This document shows positions 1-12,952 of a stretch of DNA of 64,000 nucleotides, one piece after another. The position numbers and the translations under genes are program-made. Source of the DNA: Stercorarius parasiticus (lineage: Eukaryota > Chordata > Aves > Charadriiformes > Stercorariidae); NCBI GenBank assembly GCA_013396915.1, contig VWZL01002221.1:232457-296456 (forward strand), written 5' to 3'. The notes beneath the pieces are model-generated. The model was not told where the DNA came from and searched no databases. It saw nothing but the letters and a program-made list of their open reading frames with translations. The stretch's first letter is position 1. Each line of letters starts with the position of its first letter.

Positions 1-471
1 CAGCACCCCCAGGTCCTTTTCTGCCGGGCAGCTTTCTAGCCACTCTTCCCCAAGCCTGTAGCGTTGTTTGGGGTTGTTGTGACCGAAACGCAGGACCCGG
101 CACTTGGCCTTATTAAACCTCATACAATTGGCCTTGGCCCATCGATCCAGCCTGTCCAGGTCCCTCTGTAGAGCCTTCCTACCCTCAAGCAGATCAACAC
201 TCCCACCTAGTTTGGTGTCGTCTATAAACTTACTGAGAGTGCACTCAATCCCCTCATCCAGATCATTGATACAGATATTGAATAAAACTGGCCCCAAAAC
301 TGAGCCCTGAGGGACACCACTGGTGACCGGCCACCAAGAGGATTTCACCCCATTAATCGCAACTCTCTGGGCATGGCCATCCAGCCAGTTTTTAACCCAA
401 CAAAGAGTACACTTGTCTATGCCATGATTCGCCAGCTTCTCCAGGAGAATGCTGTGGGGGATGGTGAAGTC
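1..471 (-). mobile_element. CR1 LINE fragment, reverse transcriptase part of ORF2
   Basis: The minus strand reads as an uninterrupted CR1-type non-LTR reverse transcriptase segment. Seen from about 471 down to 1 are a helix ending in [20 protein letters not shown], the motif [15 protein letters not shown], then [12 protein letters not shown] followed by the catalytic-loop region FIDDTKLGG, and a thumb-side stretch with [23 protein letters not shown]1 normally has FADDTKLGG, so the residue before the two aspartates is changed here. No stop or frameshift interrupts this stretch, so the copy is fairly young. It is cut off on its 5' side near 471, where the CR1 similarity stops abruptly, and on its 3' side by the window edge. 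CR1 is the main avian LINE. It copies itself by target-primed reverse transcription and usually inserts as 5'-truncated copies. Confidence 0.93.
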
Positions 472-600
472 CTCTGAAGGTTTCACAGATAACCTAAAAT
501 ATCTCCTACAACCCAAGGAGACTATATTTATGGAACTGAATCCTGCCTAGGTCAGTACTCAACACTATTCAGCTGATCAACTAGGACACGCCTGCTAGCA
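472..600. other. unassigned sequence between CR1 and LTR-like fragment
   Basis: About 130 bases lie between the truncated CR1 and the repeated fragment that starts at 601. They hold no ORF. They may be the flanking part of the same LTR as the 601-719 fragment. The second copy of that fragment, near 42.8 kb, has different flanking sequence on this side, so the shared unit ends close to 601. Confidence 0.3.
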
Positions 601-719
601 GATTGGGCATCACTCAGAATTTAAACCTAGTCGCACCTAGCCTCCCACCTCAGTGAGGAGTGTTAGAACACAAGGGGGTTTATTTTCTGCCAAAACCACT
701 TCGCCCCTTTCACGCAACA
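601..719 (-). mobile_element. LTR-like repeat fragment, copy 1
   Basis: About 119 bases are repeated at roughly 92% identity (nine or so differences counted by eye) at 42772-42890, in the same orientation. On the minus strand the unit contains an AATAAA polyadenylation signal (plus positions 679-684), followed by a T/G- and C-rich stretch as expected for the R-U5 part of a retroviral LTR. No coding sequence or primer-binding site is visible. Seen: two dispersed copies and the AATAAA. Inferred: origin from an endogenous retrovirus LTR. The family is not recognised. Confidence 0.6.
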
Positions 720-1677
720 GCCTGCATTCAGATGAACCTATCTCCAGGCTCCACCATCCTGCAACAGTAACTCCAGGCTCAACATTAACTAACTTTTCAG
801 AGACTATAGTAGGAACTAAGACATCTAGCCCATGTGTAGACTCATTGTTATCATAGTAGCTCTATCTGTAAAAAAACACCTTCAAGAGTTATGCAATAAC
901 AAATACTCTCTCAGGACTTTAAGTATCTGATAGCAGACCTGCATATTTTTGTCCACCACAAGATGTGTTTTCGATGCATTCCAAAATTCCAAGCTCTTAA
1001 ACTAACTAACTAAAGATAAATACATCAATAAGCTTATCAGTAACACAGTTTGACCTGACTTTAAAGTATTCTCTGTTTTCGTTCAGCTGGTAAACTTTGG
1101 AGTCCATTGAAACATTAAGAAAGTTTTCACTGGTCCCAGACAGTGATCCTTGCCATCTTTTTTTTCCAAAGAAACCATCTAATAAAAAACCTTCACTTAC
1201 CAAGGCAAGTAAAAAACATACACCATCCATATATCCTCTCTACTCCAGACAACTCTAGAAGATGAACGTTCATGAACATTACATCATGTATTTCTTTTTT
1301 TTCCTTTTTCTTTTTTTAATTCTGAATTCAACACATGGCAACACAAGACATCACTAAATATGTTAATTTTGAGTCAGGAAGATGTCTATTACTGCTTTTA
1401 TTGAAGATTTTGTTTCACATGGCTCAACAGCTGACATTATAAAAAAGGCCTTCACTAATATCTTGTATAAAGCAATTTTTTGGAGAATTGTAAGATTCAG
1501 TGGAGCTTGAAGTACACAAGCAGGGAAGTTTCACTTCAGGATGTTTTGACTGTAAGACTACTATTCAAATATATAATCTCACAAAAGGTGTAAAATTTGT
1601 TTTGTAATTAACAAAAATTGTAAAAATCCACACTCACAGCTATTCTGGCATACAAAGTCATAATTTTGAAGTTAAAA
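720..1677. other. non-coding sequence, nothing recognised
   Basis: AT-rich sequence with short T-rich runs around 1295-1315. The open frames are short and show no domain or splice context. Confidence 0.6.
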
Positions 1678-2322
1678 TCTGTGCAGCATCCTGGGCTGCA
1701 TCAAATGAAGCGTGGCCAGCAGGTCGAGGGAGGTGATTCTGCCCCTCTACTCCACTCTTGTGAGAGCCCACCTGGAGTACTGCGTCCAGTTTTGGAGACC
1801 TCAGCACAGGAAGGACATGAACCTGTTGGAGTGAGTCTAGAAGTCTAGAAGAGGGCCAGAAAGATGATCAGAGGACTGGAGCACCTCTCCTATGAAGACA
1901 GGCTGAGAGAATTGGGGTTGTTCAGCCTGGAGGATGCTCCAGGGAGACCTTATAACAACCTTCCAGTACTTCAAGGGGCCTACAGGAGAGAAGGGGAGGG
2001 ACTTTTTATCGGGGAGTATAGCAATAGGACTGTTTTAAATAACTGTAATAAAAACAGTATCATTAACTGTTTTAAACTGAAAGAGGTTAGATTTAGATTA
2101 GCTATTAGGAAGAAATTCTTTACTGTGAGGGTGGTGAGACACTGGACCAGGTTGCCCAGAGAAGCTGTGGATGCCCCATCCCTGGAGGTGTTCCAGGCCA
2201 GGCCGGATGGGACTTTGAGCAACCTGGTCTAGTAGGTGGTGCCCCTGCCCATGGCAGGGGGGTTGGAGCTAGATGAATCTTTAAGGTCCCTTCCAATCCA
2301 AAGCATTCTATGATTCTATATT
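1678..2322 (+). mobile_element. CR1 LINE, 3' end
   Basis: A 5'-truncated CR1 on the plus strand. It starts in the end of ORF2 with the CR1-typical frame [20 protein letters not shown] (1864 onward). It continues through the conserved 3' part (residues such as HWTRLPREAVDAPSLEVFQA) and ends in the 3' tail, with ...AAGGTCCCTTCCAA... before the ATTCTATGATTCTATA terminus. Compared with other copies here it carries a local insertion or duplication at about 2029-2078, where ACTGTTTTAAA occurs twice. It also has a doubled TCTAGAAG at about 1836-1852. It is not expected to be active. Confidence 0.93.
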
Positions 2323-5300
2323 ACACGTCATTCTTAAAAAAAATTAAAAAATAATAAAATAAATCCAGAACCAACCAACAACAACAAAACAAAACCACAA
2401 AACCCAGAAAACAACAACAAACCCAGCCACCCAAAATCAGTAGTAGCTACTGCTTTTTAAACCACTGTCTGAACTAAAGTAGTAAATATTCCTGACTTTG
2501 ATAGAGGTTTGGCTTTTTTCCTCTGCATTATCAATTTGTCTGGTACATCAGCATGAACTTTTCCCACCAGAAACAATTAAGCCTCTTAGTCTCTTTAGCA
2601 ATGCACTCTTACCGCTTTAATGAGCAATGTTTGTTGACTTTGATAACAATTGATTGATATTAAAAGAAGAATGCAAAGTGGATGTGTGTTGATTTATTTG
2701 CGTGTTTCTTGTGATAATTTTATGAATATTCATTTTATTTCAAACAGTGACTTTAAGACCTTAAAAAGCTTTGGTGTTAACTCTCTTAGGAAAAATTCTC
2801 AATAATAGAAGATAAAATTATTAAAGGTTTCAACTTACATGCTAATCTACCTACATATGATTCCTATAGATCTGGCCACAAAATGTTCATAGAACTTCAC
2901 TCAACAGTTTCATCCCAATTAGCATCCAAGCATTTCTTGGCTTGTTTCCCATGCAATTGCACTGCTAAACAGCACAAGGCAGAAAGTAAAGGCTCTCCAC
3001 CTGCTTGGATGAAAAAATTGATCAAACTTCAAGTAATCTCAAATGGATAAACTCAGAAGAAATGCCAACATCTAAGCAGGAACAGATGACTTTAACAGCT
3101 GAACAAAAAACTACCTTGTTATACCCAAAAAGTCATTATGGCCAAAAAACCCCCCACACCTTAAGCCAAGAGTTTAGCATTTGACTAAGTTAATTCTTCA
3201 CAGGCTAACTAAAATGCAAAGAACAGTTATTATTTGTCCAGTGACAATGATGATAGCGCAACTCAAATTATCTAACTATTTAAAAAAAACCCCATATTCA
3301 AAGCCTATTCAACCATTCTTATTTTCTTACTGACCCATGTGTTAGTTACACAATGACTGCGTTACTACATATGGTTAAGCAGTATGTTGCAAAACAGGCA
3401 TTAAGCTGTAGCAAAATGTCATTGAATAATCAGAGCTAAATTGATCTCTTTTTGAAGACTAGGAATTGTTACAGTTATAGCTGTTTCACTTATAACTCCT
3501 GTTTTCCAGTTATGACACTTATCTGAAAGATTTTTAAAATTCAGCAATTTTGGATAAAGGAAAGGAGACAGGAGGAATAATGGAGCAACTGGCCTTAGTA
3601 GTTAAGTGTGGTAGTCCTTTAGAGAAGAGAATGTTTGGAATCCCTACTCAGCATCCAGAATAACAGCAATCTGAACCTGAATCTGCATTTGCTTAATCAA
3701 TGCCACGAGATCTGACCAATTCGAGAACATTGCCTCTCCATTCTCCTCCATAGAATACTGAGACAATCTTTTTTTTTAATTTCAAATTTAATTCAAATTT
3801 TATAAGTGACAGAACTAATTACAGCTCATGAAAAGTACACCACAAGAACAAAATATGTTATTGTAAATTAAACATTAGAAACATTTCCTTATTTAACTGC
3901 AGAAGTCAATGTATCAGACCAACAGATGGGACTCCCAACACAGGGAAGAGTACTTCTGAAGTGGGTGGGTTTTTACAGTGATACTGCAAATGCACATTAC
4001 TTAACTGACTATAACATGCTACGAGTGATGAAGCTTAGGAAATTTATAACTATTTATAGTCAGGTTCCGCATTATATACCTGTACTGCTCCTTTCCCAGA
4101 ACTGGGCTTCCATTGCTATAATGAAACACTTCTATTAAAGTTTTACAATGAAATTACTATCATTGATCACCCTGATATAAAAGCAGCAGTAAACCCACAG
4201 TTTTAGAAATTAATATCACTCTCTTCCCTTTTTTGAATAAGTATTAAAATAACTTTAGCATATAACTTATTTTCAAAATAACTACTTTATTTCTTTGATA
4301 ATATTTCCTTTATGATGTCCTATTTTCTGGGAGAATTAGGTATTTCCTGACCTGTAAGAACAGTGTTCCAACTTTAGGTATTAAAAAATAGGAGTGCAGT
4401 AGTAAATTCTGATAAAAAATGAAAGGAAATATCAGTTCCTACTACAGATAATAACATAACTTTAAAATTACTGTATTTTAACAATGCTCTAATATTACTT
4501 TGAAAACAGCGCTGTTTATTTTAGTGATGAGTTAGTACTCAGTAACTTCACTAGACTATAAGAGTGTAATCTGATGATAAAACTAAATAATTCATATTTT
4601 CTTCTTTACTCATGTAAAATGGAACAACTTTTCTGCAGCACAAGATGCTCAGGTAGCTTAAAAAATAAGCCTGATTTAATATAGATTACATAGAAATGCA
4701 AAACATCCATAGTATTTTCCAAATTGAGAATGTTCCTTTTTGTGTGAAACCATTTAATATACACTTTGTTTACTACAGTGAATGTCCACAGTAAATGTTA
4801 ACTGTACTGGGAACCCATAAATTCAAATAGCTGTATTACAACACATAAAATGCATAGGAAATAAAGAATATTAAAGTGCTGTTTAACCTGGTATAAAGCC
4901 CCAATGAAAGCACCCAAATACACAATTTCTTAACTATTCTACCATACTAGAGTCACAATGATATGTTCAAGAATCTGGATTCTTCTGTATCTTTCTTTAG
5001 GTATTGTTACTCATTTTAGGCCAATGTTTTGAAATATTTACCATATTTACAGAGCATAAGGAAAAATCAGGACAGATTTCAGACACCACTTGTGAAGGCA
5101 TACTGTTCGGGCCTAGTGTATTAAAAGACCATATTAAGATATTTAAGAAATTTAATATGATTACACTGAAAGTCTAGTAGATGGCATACAAGCATATGTC
5201 ACTTGAAACTGACCTAATAATCAACATGAAATGAAAAAAAAAAAATATTATTGCTAAATACTCCACATACGCATATGATTACTGTTCCTTCATTAAGAAT

Positions 5301-5617
5301 ATCATTTTAATACTTTTTAAAAGTTGAAAAAAACCCAAAAAACATTAAAATTGCCCTCTTAAAAATGTTACATGAAACTTCTTAGCCTGTACTCTGTAAA
5401 AGCAAATATAAGACTAAGAAATAAAATGACTAAGGACTATACTAATAGACACCCAAAAAAGACACTTGATCACTACTTATTCAAAGACACTTAGTTAGCA
5501 AAAATGCTGCTTGCAAGCTAGCATAAATAATAAGTACACCACTACTGGTTATTACACCACTTATTGCCTTTCAATATATAAATGAGGCTTATAAGAAAGA
5601 TGGAGACTGACATTTTG
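2323..5617. other. non-coding sequence with A-rich low-complexity patch
   Basis: Directly after the CR1 tail, about 2336-2430 is A- and C-rich low-complexity sequence (AACAACAACAAAAC-type). The rest is AT-rich with no recognisable gene, RNA or repeat. The longest open frame is about 70 codons and has no family features. Confidence 0.6.
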
Positions 5618-5916
5618 CCAAGGCCTGTAGTGACAGGACAAGGGGCAATGGTTTTAAACTGAAAGAGGGTAGATTTTGGTTGGACATAAGATATTTTACA
5701 ATGTGGGTGGTGAGACACTGGACTCGGGTTTCCCAGAGAATTGTGGATGCCCCATCCCTGGAAGTGTTCAAAGTCAGGTTGGATGAGGCTCTGAGCAACC
5801 TGATCCAGTGAAAGGTGTTCCTGCCCAACATAGCAGGGGGGGTTGAGTAGGTGATCTTTAAAGGTCCCTTCCAACCCAAATCATTCTGTGAATCTATGTT
5901 TCTGTGATTCTAGGGT
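5618..5916 (+). mobile_element. CR1 LINE, 3' tail
   Basis: A short, diverged plus-strand CR1 3' end. The order of landmarks matches the other copies: GGACAAGGGGCAATGGTTTT, the GGTGAGACACTGGA block, the CCCCATCCCTGGAAGTGTTC block, then AGGTCCCTTCCAACCCAAAT and a degenerate ATTCTGTG-type terminus near 5882-5915. The antisense strand is open for about 110 codons, but this only reflects the CR1 sequence. Confidence 0.92.
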
Positions 5917-8074
5917 TCTCCTTTGTAAGTTTTAGTTCTCTTTCAGAATTTTTTTGCATGCTTATTTAGACCAGTATTTCCAAAGGAATTCGAGGATGTT
6001 GTATATGTTGAAATAAATTAATATTTTTAATCCATATTAATAATACGATTGCATTTCACCTTTTTAATAATAACAAGTAATAACTGTTTTAAACTCTATG
6101 ATTAGGTCCTTCCACAATCCTTGGGGAAAAAAAAAATAAAATCTATTGCTTCCTTTTTTAAAAAAAAATAATAGCAACAGGAAAGAAATATGGGAGGTGG
6201 TAAAACTTAGTTGACTGTTTTTAGGATTTGTGGAGGTTACTGGATGGCAGTTAATTAAGAAGATAGTATTATGCTTTCTCCATTCAATAAATATAATTTC
6301 CCTAGATATAACAATGAAGAATTACAGCATCTTAACATTTTGTTTGAATTTTCACTGCATCTTTTAGAAAAGTTAGATATACTTTTTCTTCTTCTTTTTT
6401 TTTTAATCAAACTATTATGTAAAAATAGGTTATTGTTATTCTTTCTGTAATTCATGATTTGGACTTCTTTTGCTTCATGAGGTCAATGACCATTATTTAA
6501 AAAAAAAATATCTAAAAATCATGTTGCATTAATGAATTATCTCAAATTGATAACTCATACTTGAAACAAAAGAAAATCATTGATCATTGAGGAAAACTGA
6601 AAGCAAAGTTTCTCACAGAAAAGCACTAGTTTTTCCCCTTTAGCTTTTATCGTTATTACTTGTTGAAATTCTTGGGTTTATTACTATAAAAGAAAAGAAC
6701 AGCCATGAAACCATTATTTTCAAAAGAAATTCCAATACATAAGAAAATATTTTTATTAAAAACTATAAATAATTACTTAAATAGATGTTCTTAGCTCTTT
6801 TAAGCTCATTCTATGAAGCTGAAAGACAGCTCCCAGTCTTCAGTCTCCTATTTGGTGGGACGGAGCACAGAAACCAGTGTGATAGAATGAATATATATTA
6901 ATAATCACAGAAGTACAGCCTCTCCTAGGAAAAGGACAGACAAATACAGCAAAAGGAGAGAGACAAAATCAATGTATCAATCTATACTACAAAGTTAAAA
7001 TTATGTGCTAATTTAGAAGGAACATCAAAGGACACAAAGTTAATAGATTTATGGTGTTTTCTATGTTTTCATATTTTTTATTAGTATCTTTCATAACTGT
7101 TCACTAGCTATATGAATTCTTACATTTGCATCACAGACAAAGTATTGCAAGCACGTGTATTCACTACTGCATTTCTTTGTCACTCACATCCACTTATGTT
7201 CATTTTCCCTATAGCACTTTTTCTTTATCTCCAGCTATAGTGCAGAAATGTAAATCTCTGTAACAGTTCGGCACAAGACAGCAAATGACATGAAGAGCAA
7301 GAGAGAAAACACAAACCCTAAGGTCTGTTGTTACTTCTTTAAGGGTCTTTGATGAATTACTAAGGCAAAGCAGATGCCACTCCAAAATGCTATGCAGCTG
7401 AACGCAGGCAGTCAGAATGCTGACCTGGGGTTCTGTAGCTGTGGAGAACAGATACTGTTGAGCTGCTGTATTATACAGAAAAAATGCACTTACACAGGAG
7501 TGCGTACATTCAGCTTAAGTCAAATGTGAATTTTTGATAGAATAGTCTTTAGAAACAGGTTTTTTGGTGTAGATTCAAAGCTGTTTAGAACAGAATGCAT
7601 CCACAGCAGGAAATAACACAGCTTAAAAAAAAAAAAGGGGGGAAAGAAAAGAAGGCATTATAGGAATTCCTAGATGTCCAACAGGAGAAAAACAGAAAAC
7701 TCATCTCAGCCATTATGGCTCCAGTGCAAGAACAAAAGATCTGTGTAGTGACCAATTTGCACTACAGTACTAGACAGATCAGGGTATAAACTTCCTAGCC
7801 AATGCTGTCCTGAAAGTGGCTAAGTGCAGTACAGCCAGATATTAAGAACTGCATTTAACAAACTCTTCTCCTGCCATAACTGCTCCTTCTTCCAAGATCT
7901 GCTCTGCCTCACCACTGTTCAGCAATCATTTCCCTTCCACCTTAAACCTTAATCCAGGATTTATATTCCTGCTCCAATTGGTCATTCATCTGGGAGCACG
8001 CCCCTGCTGCTGGACACGCCTCTAAAATACAAAAAGACCTCAAATACTTTGTGGACCTGCTAGCAGACTTAAGG
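5917..8074. other. non-coding sequence, nothing firm
   Basis: AT-rich sequence with several A or T homopolymers. At 7965-8070, two words found beside the 601-719 LTR fragment recur in the same order on the plus strand: GGACACGCCT, then CTGCTAGCAGA, here 35 bases further apart. This may be another diverged piece of the same LTR family, but the match is short. No gene is visible. Confidence 0.4.
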
Positions 8075-8075
8075 A

Positions 8076-8106
<31 letters not shown>
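8075..8106. repeat. (ATAA)n microsatellite
   Basis: About eight near-perfect copies of the tetranucleotide ATAA in tandem. It is a likely length-variable locus with no gene nearby. Confidence 0.95.
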
Positions 8107-11100
8107 AAAGTTTGTGACTTAAACTTAGCTTAATTTGATGGATATGTGAATCTTGCAAAGCTATGGTGATCACTTATTCCTATGTGTCACAGATAAAGAT
8201 GAGCAATGAGACTAAATGGTAACAGGTTGCAGTAATACCATGCATAAACTGAGTTATCTCTATTTCTAGTTACAGGACTGTACATTAAGAATAATTGAAT
8301 TTAAATCAATGTAAACCCAATCCAGTTTCACACTAATTTCCAGTGCGAATTGGGAAAAAAATTATTATCTAACACCTGTTTCTATAAGGAAAGGTAACTG
8401 TAATTTTCCTATCTCATTTAATTGCCAAATGCTTTTCAAGAAGAAAAAATTACCCAAATACTATTCTCTTTTTTCTTCTTTCTTTTTTTTTTTTTTTTGT
8501 TTCTGACCTGCTACCCACAAATGAAGAGCAAAGATTTAATATTTTATATACACAGCACACTTTCCACTCTAGTAGGGCAGGAAACATAAGGACATATTTT
8601 AATATTTAATTTTAACTGAAAGTAAACATCAGAATATAATGAAGTTACCTGGAGAAAATAATACCCCAACACCCACTTTACTGGCTCAGGGATACATTGC
8701 CCTGCCAACACAGAAACTGCATAGACTTCTGTGTCCATCCCTCTTCTTGTCTCAGACCAGTCCAACAAAAACTCAGTGGAGATAATCCAGAACATATAGA
8801 AGGGATAAACCGCCAAAGAATGCAACATGGAAACATGTTGGATATACCCCTCGGTAACTAAACTAGTGGCTTCTCAGACATTGACTGCTGAACTCTTTCT
8901 GCTACACTTAGGATATATGCTCACAACTACTATGTCTCATCCTTTCCCTTCTGCTGATAGGAGACAACACATTTTCTGAATTCAGGATAGTCTAGAAGGT
9001 TCACTCCAACAACTGATACACATCCTTCATCAGTCTATAAAATGATTTATTGTTATAAATTACCCCCATTCTTTCCTTACGTAGAAGCTTCGATCAGAAG
9101 TTTGCTGAAACAGACCGAATTTAATGCAAAAGAGCCGTGTGCAGGCAATGGTCTCTTTGTCTCGTGTTGTTTGTACATGAGTACAGTGGAAGAAAGGACA
9201 GAGAATGTCACATAACAGACCTTAACACCATGAAACAAGTGAGTATTTCAATAGGTAAAGGGATATGAGTGGGAGGAATGAAAAATGAGTTAACAGTAAT
9301 CGTGACTCATATGCACAATGATCTGTATTTGGCCCTGAAGAGAGGGCAGAGAGGGCAGAATTTCAATTTTTAGTTTTCCTGAGATAAGAAGGTGAAAAAT
9401 CTACTTTATTAATGCATCCTTCTATCATACATGGACAAATGTGATGCAGTGGCTTACACCACACTGTCCATACAATTCAGTAGTGCTATCATATCTCTGT
9501 ATTCTGTGCTTGTATTTCACTGCTAGCAGATAGGCATCTCGGAAGACTAGACAAGATGCTAAGCTTTTCCCAAAAAAGGTACTTGCCACTAATATCTTTG
9601 TCACAAAATCTTTTAATTCAGTAGACTGTACTTCAATACTTTAATTCAATACGCTATACAGTTCCAAATATCCCTAGCAAATCACTTCCAAATAAGATAC
9701 TTTTAAAAAAGCATCACAGAATCACTGTAGGAAGGGAAAACTTACAGTCCCAAAAAGATTGGTAATCTTGTTTGGTTTTGTATCTTATCAGCTTTGCCAG
9801 GGACTTCTGGGATGTTAAGCAAAAAAAAAATAACAGTGCGAAAACAGTTATATTCTATATTCTTGAGCAAGGGAATAGATGACAAAAAAAAAAGAAAAAA
9901 AAATAGAATTCCTGCTAAGAACACTCTCTTTTTGGTAAAGAGAAATTTAATAAAGTGTAATCTTACCTCACCATTGATCAAGGGATATTGTCTCTCTGCA
10001 ACATAAAGAAGTGCAGTAGACAAGATCCTCTCTCCAGCTACCTTACCACTTCAGGATGAAAAGAGAAAAATAAGTCTTTATTAAGTCTTATAACACTTTA
10101 ATTTATAAGCATAAATTGTTTGCTTTATTTCTTGAAAAGGAAGGATAGTACCAACTGATCAGAACATCATCAGAAATGTATCCTTAGCATATAGTATACC
10201 TCATCACTTTGAATGTATTTTCTTTTAGAATTTTAACTGCAAGTTAAGGAATACTAAATATGATTGCTTAGAACTTGCAGAGCTTTACAGAGACCCCACT
10301 TCCCACTTTCTGGTGAGATTTACTGAGAACACACATGCCTCGAACACTAAGCATGGCATGGCAGACTGGCTGAGTTTCTTCCTAAATAATTACTGAAACA
10401 GAGCTGGGATTTTACTGAATCACCGGTTACACGTAAAACTCCAGAGAATGTTAAAACATGGGTATTACTGAAGAAAGTAATAGTTGAATACCAAGTCGTC
10501 ATCCCTCCTAGAATTACAGGTTTTGGAAATGGAACAATATTTTTTGTAGACATAGCACTAGTATGCTTGCCAACTGATATCTCTTTCCTCATAATGAAAA
10601 TCAAGGGCTTCTGTACACTTTAACTTCTTTTGGGGAAAGAAATGAACTGCATTTTAATTGTGTTCATGTTATATATCATGGTTATGAGACTGGGAACCTT
10701 TCTGAGATCTACAGGTAGTATCATAGTGCAAATAATATTCTGGTTTTGTTTAGCCAAGAAAAGCCTCAGGAGCAGCACTTATTGTTGTAAAGTGTATACT
10801 AAGCAAAGTTTCTAGGATGAGTTAATATCTTCTTTTCAGACACTAAGTAGAACTAGAAAAATATGCTAATTTAAATGCATACAGTATTTCAAACTGAAAA
10901 ATAAACAGCAACTTTCAGATCTTAAAAGCACCATTATGGTTAGCATTAGATTTTGACCATTTTAATGTATAGCACGTTTTGTAAGTGGCCATTTCTTTTT
11001 GAGGTTAAGAATTTCCAGGAAAATATTTTATTGGCAAATAATTCCAATACTAAAAATCATGTTTTAGACAAGTTTTGTCCTGAAGACTGAAAGTTCCCTT

Positions 11101-12740
11101 AGCATTTTGCTAAAGAAAAATTGCTACATGGTGACTCTGTGATTTTTATGCTAAGCCGTATTCTACTCTGCAGCTGTATATATATTCTGAAGTGATAGTC
11201 CCAAAAGCGTTCACTTCCTAAGAGGAAGAGAGATGTGTATAAGAAATCTTTGTACTTTTATTTTATTTTATTTTTTTTAACAAAGAACAAAGACTAGAAT
11301 TTAAATCTGGAAGTTAAATTACAGGAAAATGATGAGGAATATTCTATTATGAATGCAGTTCTAACCTTAGCATCTGGAATTCTACCATAATGCATGTAGC
11401 TATAAGAAAATCACGGTTCTTTAGCAAGAGAATAACTATACATATACTTTTTAAAGCTGGGGACATCCATACTTATCATACTGAAATGAATGGATAAGAG
11501 TTTTTAATGATATTTGTGGTATATTAGTTATTTTCCAAAATGTTTTTACATTGAGAAAAACTACATAAGTGATAACATTAATTTTACCCTATGTATGAAG
11601 GGTAAGAATTCTAGAGATTTTTGTATCTACGAGAATTAGATTAAGGAAGTACCTTTTTGGGGGTGGCACAACTACATAATGTTAGGTTAGGAATTCTATT
11701 CAATAGAAATTATATCAGCAATATGATGAGCAGCATCACTGAAAGAAACTCTGTTTTGAAAACCATATCACATCCATGCATTTTATGAATACTGCCCTGG
11801 AGTGCATCCTATATCATCATAATGGTGAAACTGTAGCTCCAGAGGTACAAATACATCAGTGTGATGGTGACAGTTTTGCGTTGGAGGCAGTCCTGCCAAG
11901 TGTTCTTGCCCTTTACCTCATACAGCTCACGTTTTCTCTTGCCTAGCTCCAATAATAGCAAAATCTAAATTCACTTGGGGAGTTTCTCCTTTATGCATAT
12001 GGACATGTAGTTATAACACTGATTAATCACTGGTATTGTAAACAATATTTATCAGAAGCACACATTGAAAATTATGTGAAATATGTTCAACTTCATAGCT
12101 AAGCATTAATTATTATAATAGATTTTGAGACCTCGGTAGGTCACGTGGAGAAAAGTTATTAAATCTTTCCTTGCTTATCTTGGAGTTATCAAAAGAATGA
12201 CATTAATTATTAACAAGATTTATTAAAGAAAACTGTGAAGAAGTGCAGGTAGTGATTAATATTGCTGCTTAGATGGCAAAAATAAAGTACTGAAATTTGA
12301 TACAAAAAAAAGCACTACAGTACCACAACAGCATGGTTTCCTATACATGCTAGGCTATGACATAGTTGTGGAGCAATGAAATAAAGTATCAAGGGTCAAC
12401 ATACAAAGACTATTCTTATTCCTAAATCAAATGTCATCTATCTTTCTTACAAACTAAGCAAATGATGCCTCCACATCTAGCTTAACTGCTGAGGACTGAG
12501 GAACTTAAAAGAAACTAAAATACAAGCTTCTGAAGATGAATTTTTATACCACAGAGTACTTTCAAGATTGAAAAAAGGAAATTTATTAGATGTCTACTGA
12601 AATAGTCTATCTGAAGAGGAAGTGTAGTAAGGCTTTGTACTCATGAAGTCATAATAGACAGCTAATGCGTAAGAAATATTCTAGAAGCCAAGAGAAGGGG
12701 CGCTTCTTCCTGTAATCAGACAAAGCTACGGGTACTACAG
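8107..12740. other. non-coding sequence, nothing recognised
   Basis: AT-rich with a pyrimidine/poly-T tract at about 8465-8500. At 9714-9740 there is a very short TCACAGAATCACTGTAGGAA-like stretch that could be the remnant of a minus-strand CR1 terminus, but it is too short to call. Open frames of up to about 94 codons have no recognisable domain. Confidence 0.55.
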
Positions 12741-12952
12741 TGTTGGCGCGGAAGGCTCGGACACCACACGACGATAAATATGATCAGGTTGATGCCACTT
12801 TATTGCTCAGATAGCTCAGTTAATATACATTCTGTTATCTCATTACACGCGCCGTCAGCCTTATGATTGGTTTCAGCAAGCAAACACGCGAGACTAAGTA
12901 TTCTACCATTGGTTAAAGCTAGCTGTTCACGCAAATGTGGCTCCTACCTACA
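12741..12952 (-). mobile_element. solo LTR of an endogenous retrovirus-like element
   Basis: On the minus strand the unit begins TGTAGGTAGGAGCC and ends CCTTCCGCGCCAACA, so it has the TG...CA termini of a retroviral LTR. Two CCAAT boxes (read as ATTGG on the plus strand near 12866 and 12908) are followed by an AATAAA signal (plus 12799-12804) and a CpG-rich end. This gives a compact promoter-R-U5 layout of about 212 bases. No internal gag, pol or env sequence flanks it, so it looks like a solo LTR. CTACAG occurs just before the unit and again at 12948-12953, but the second copy overlaps the LTR end, so no target-site duplication is claimed. Resemblance to avian ERVK-type LTRs is from memory and unverified. 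Confidence 0.75.

Noticed and set aside
9714..9740. TCACAGAATCACTGTAGGAA-like sequence resembling a CR1 terminus
   Set aside because: Only about 25 bases match, and no further CR1 landmarks follow.
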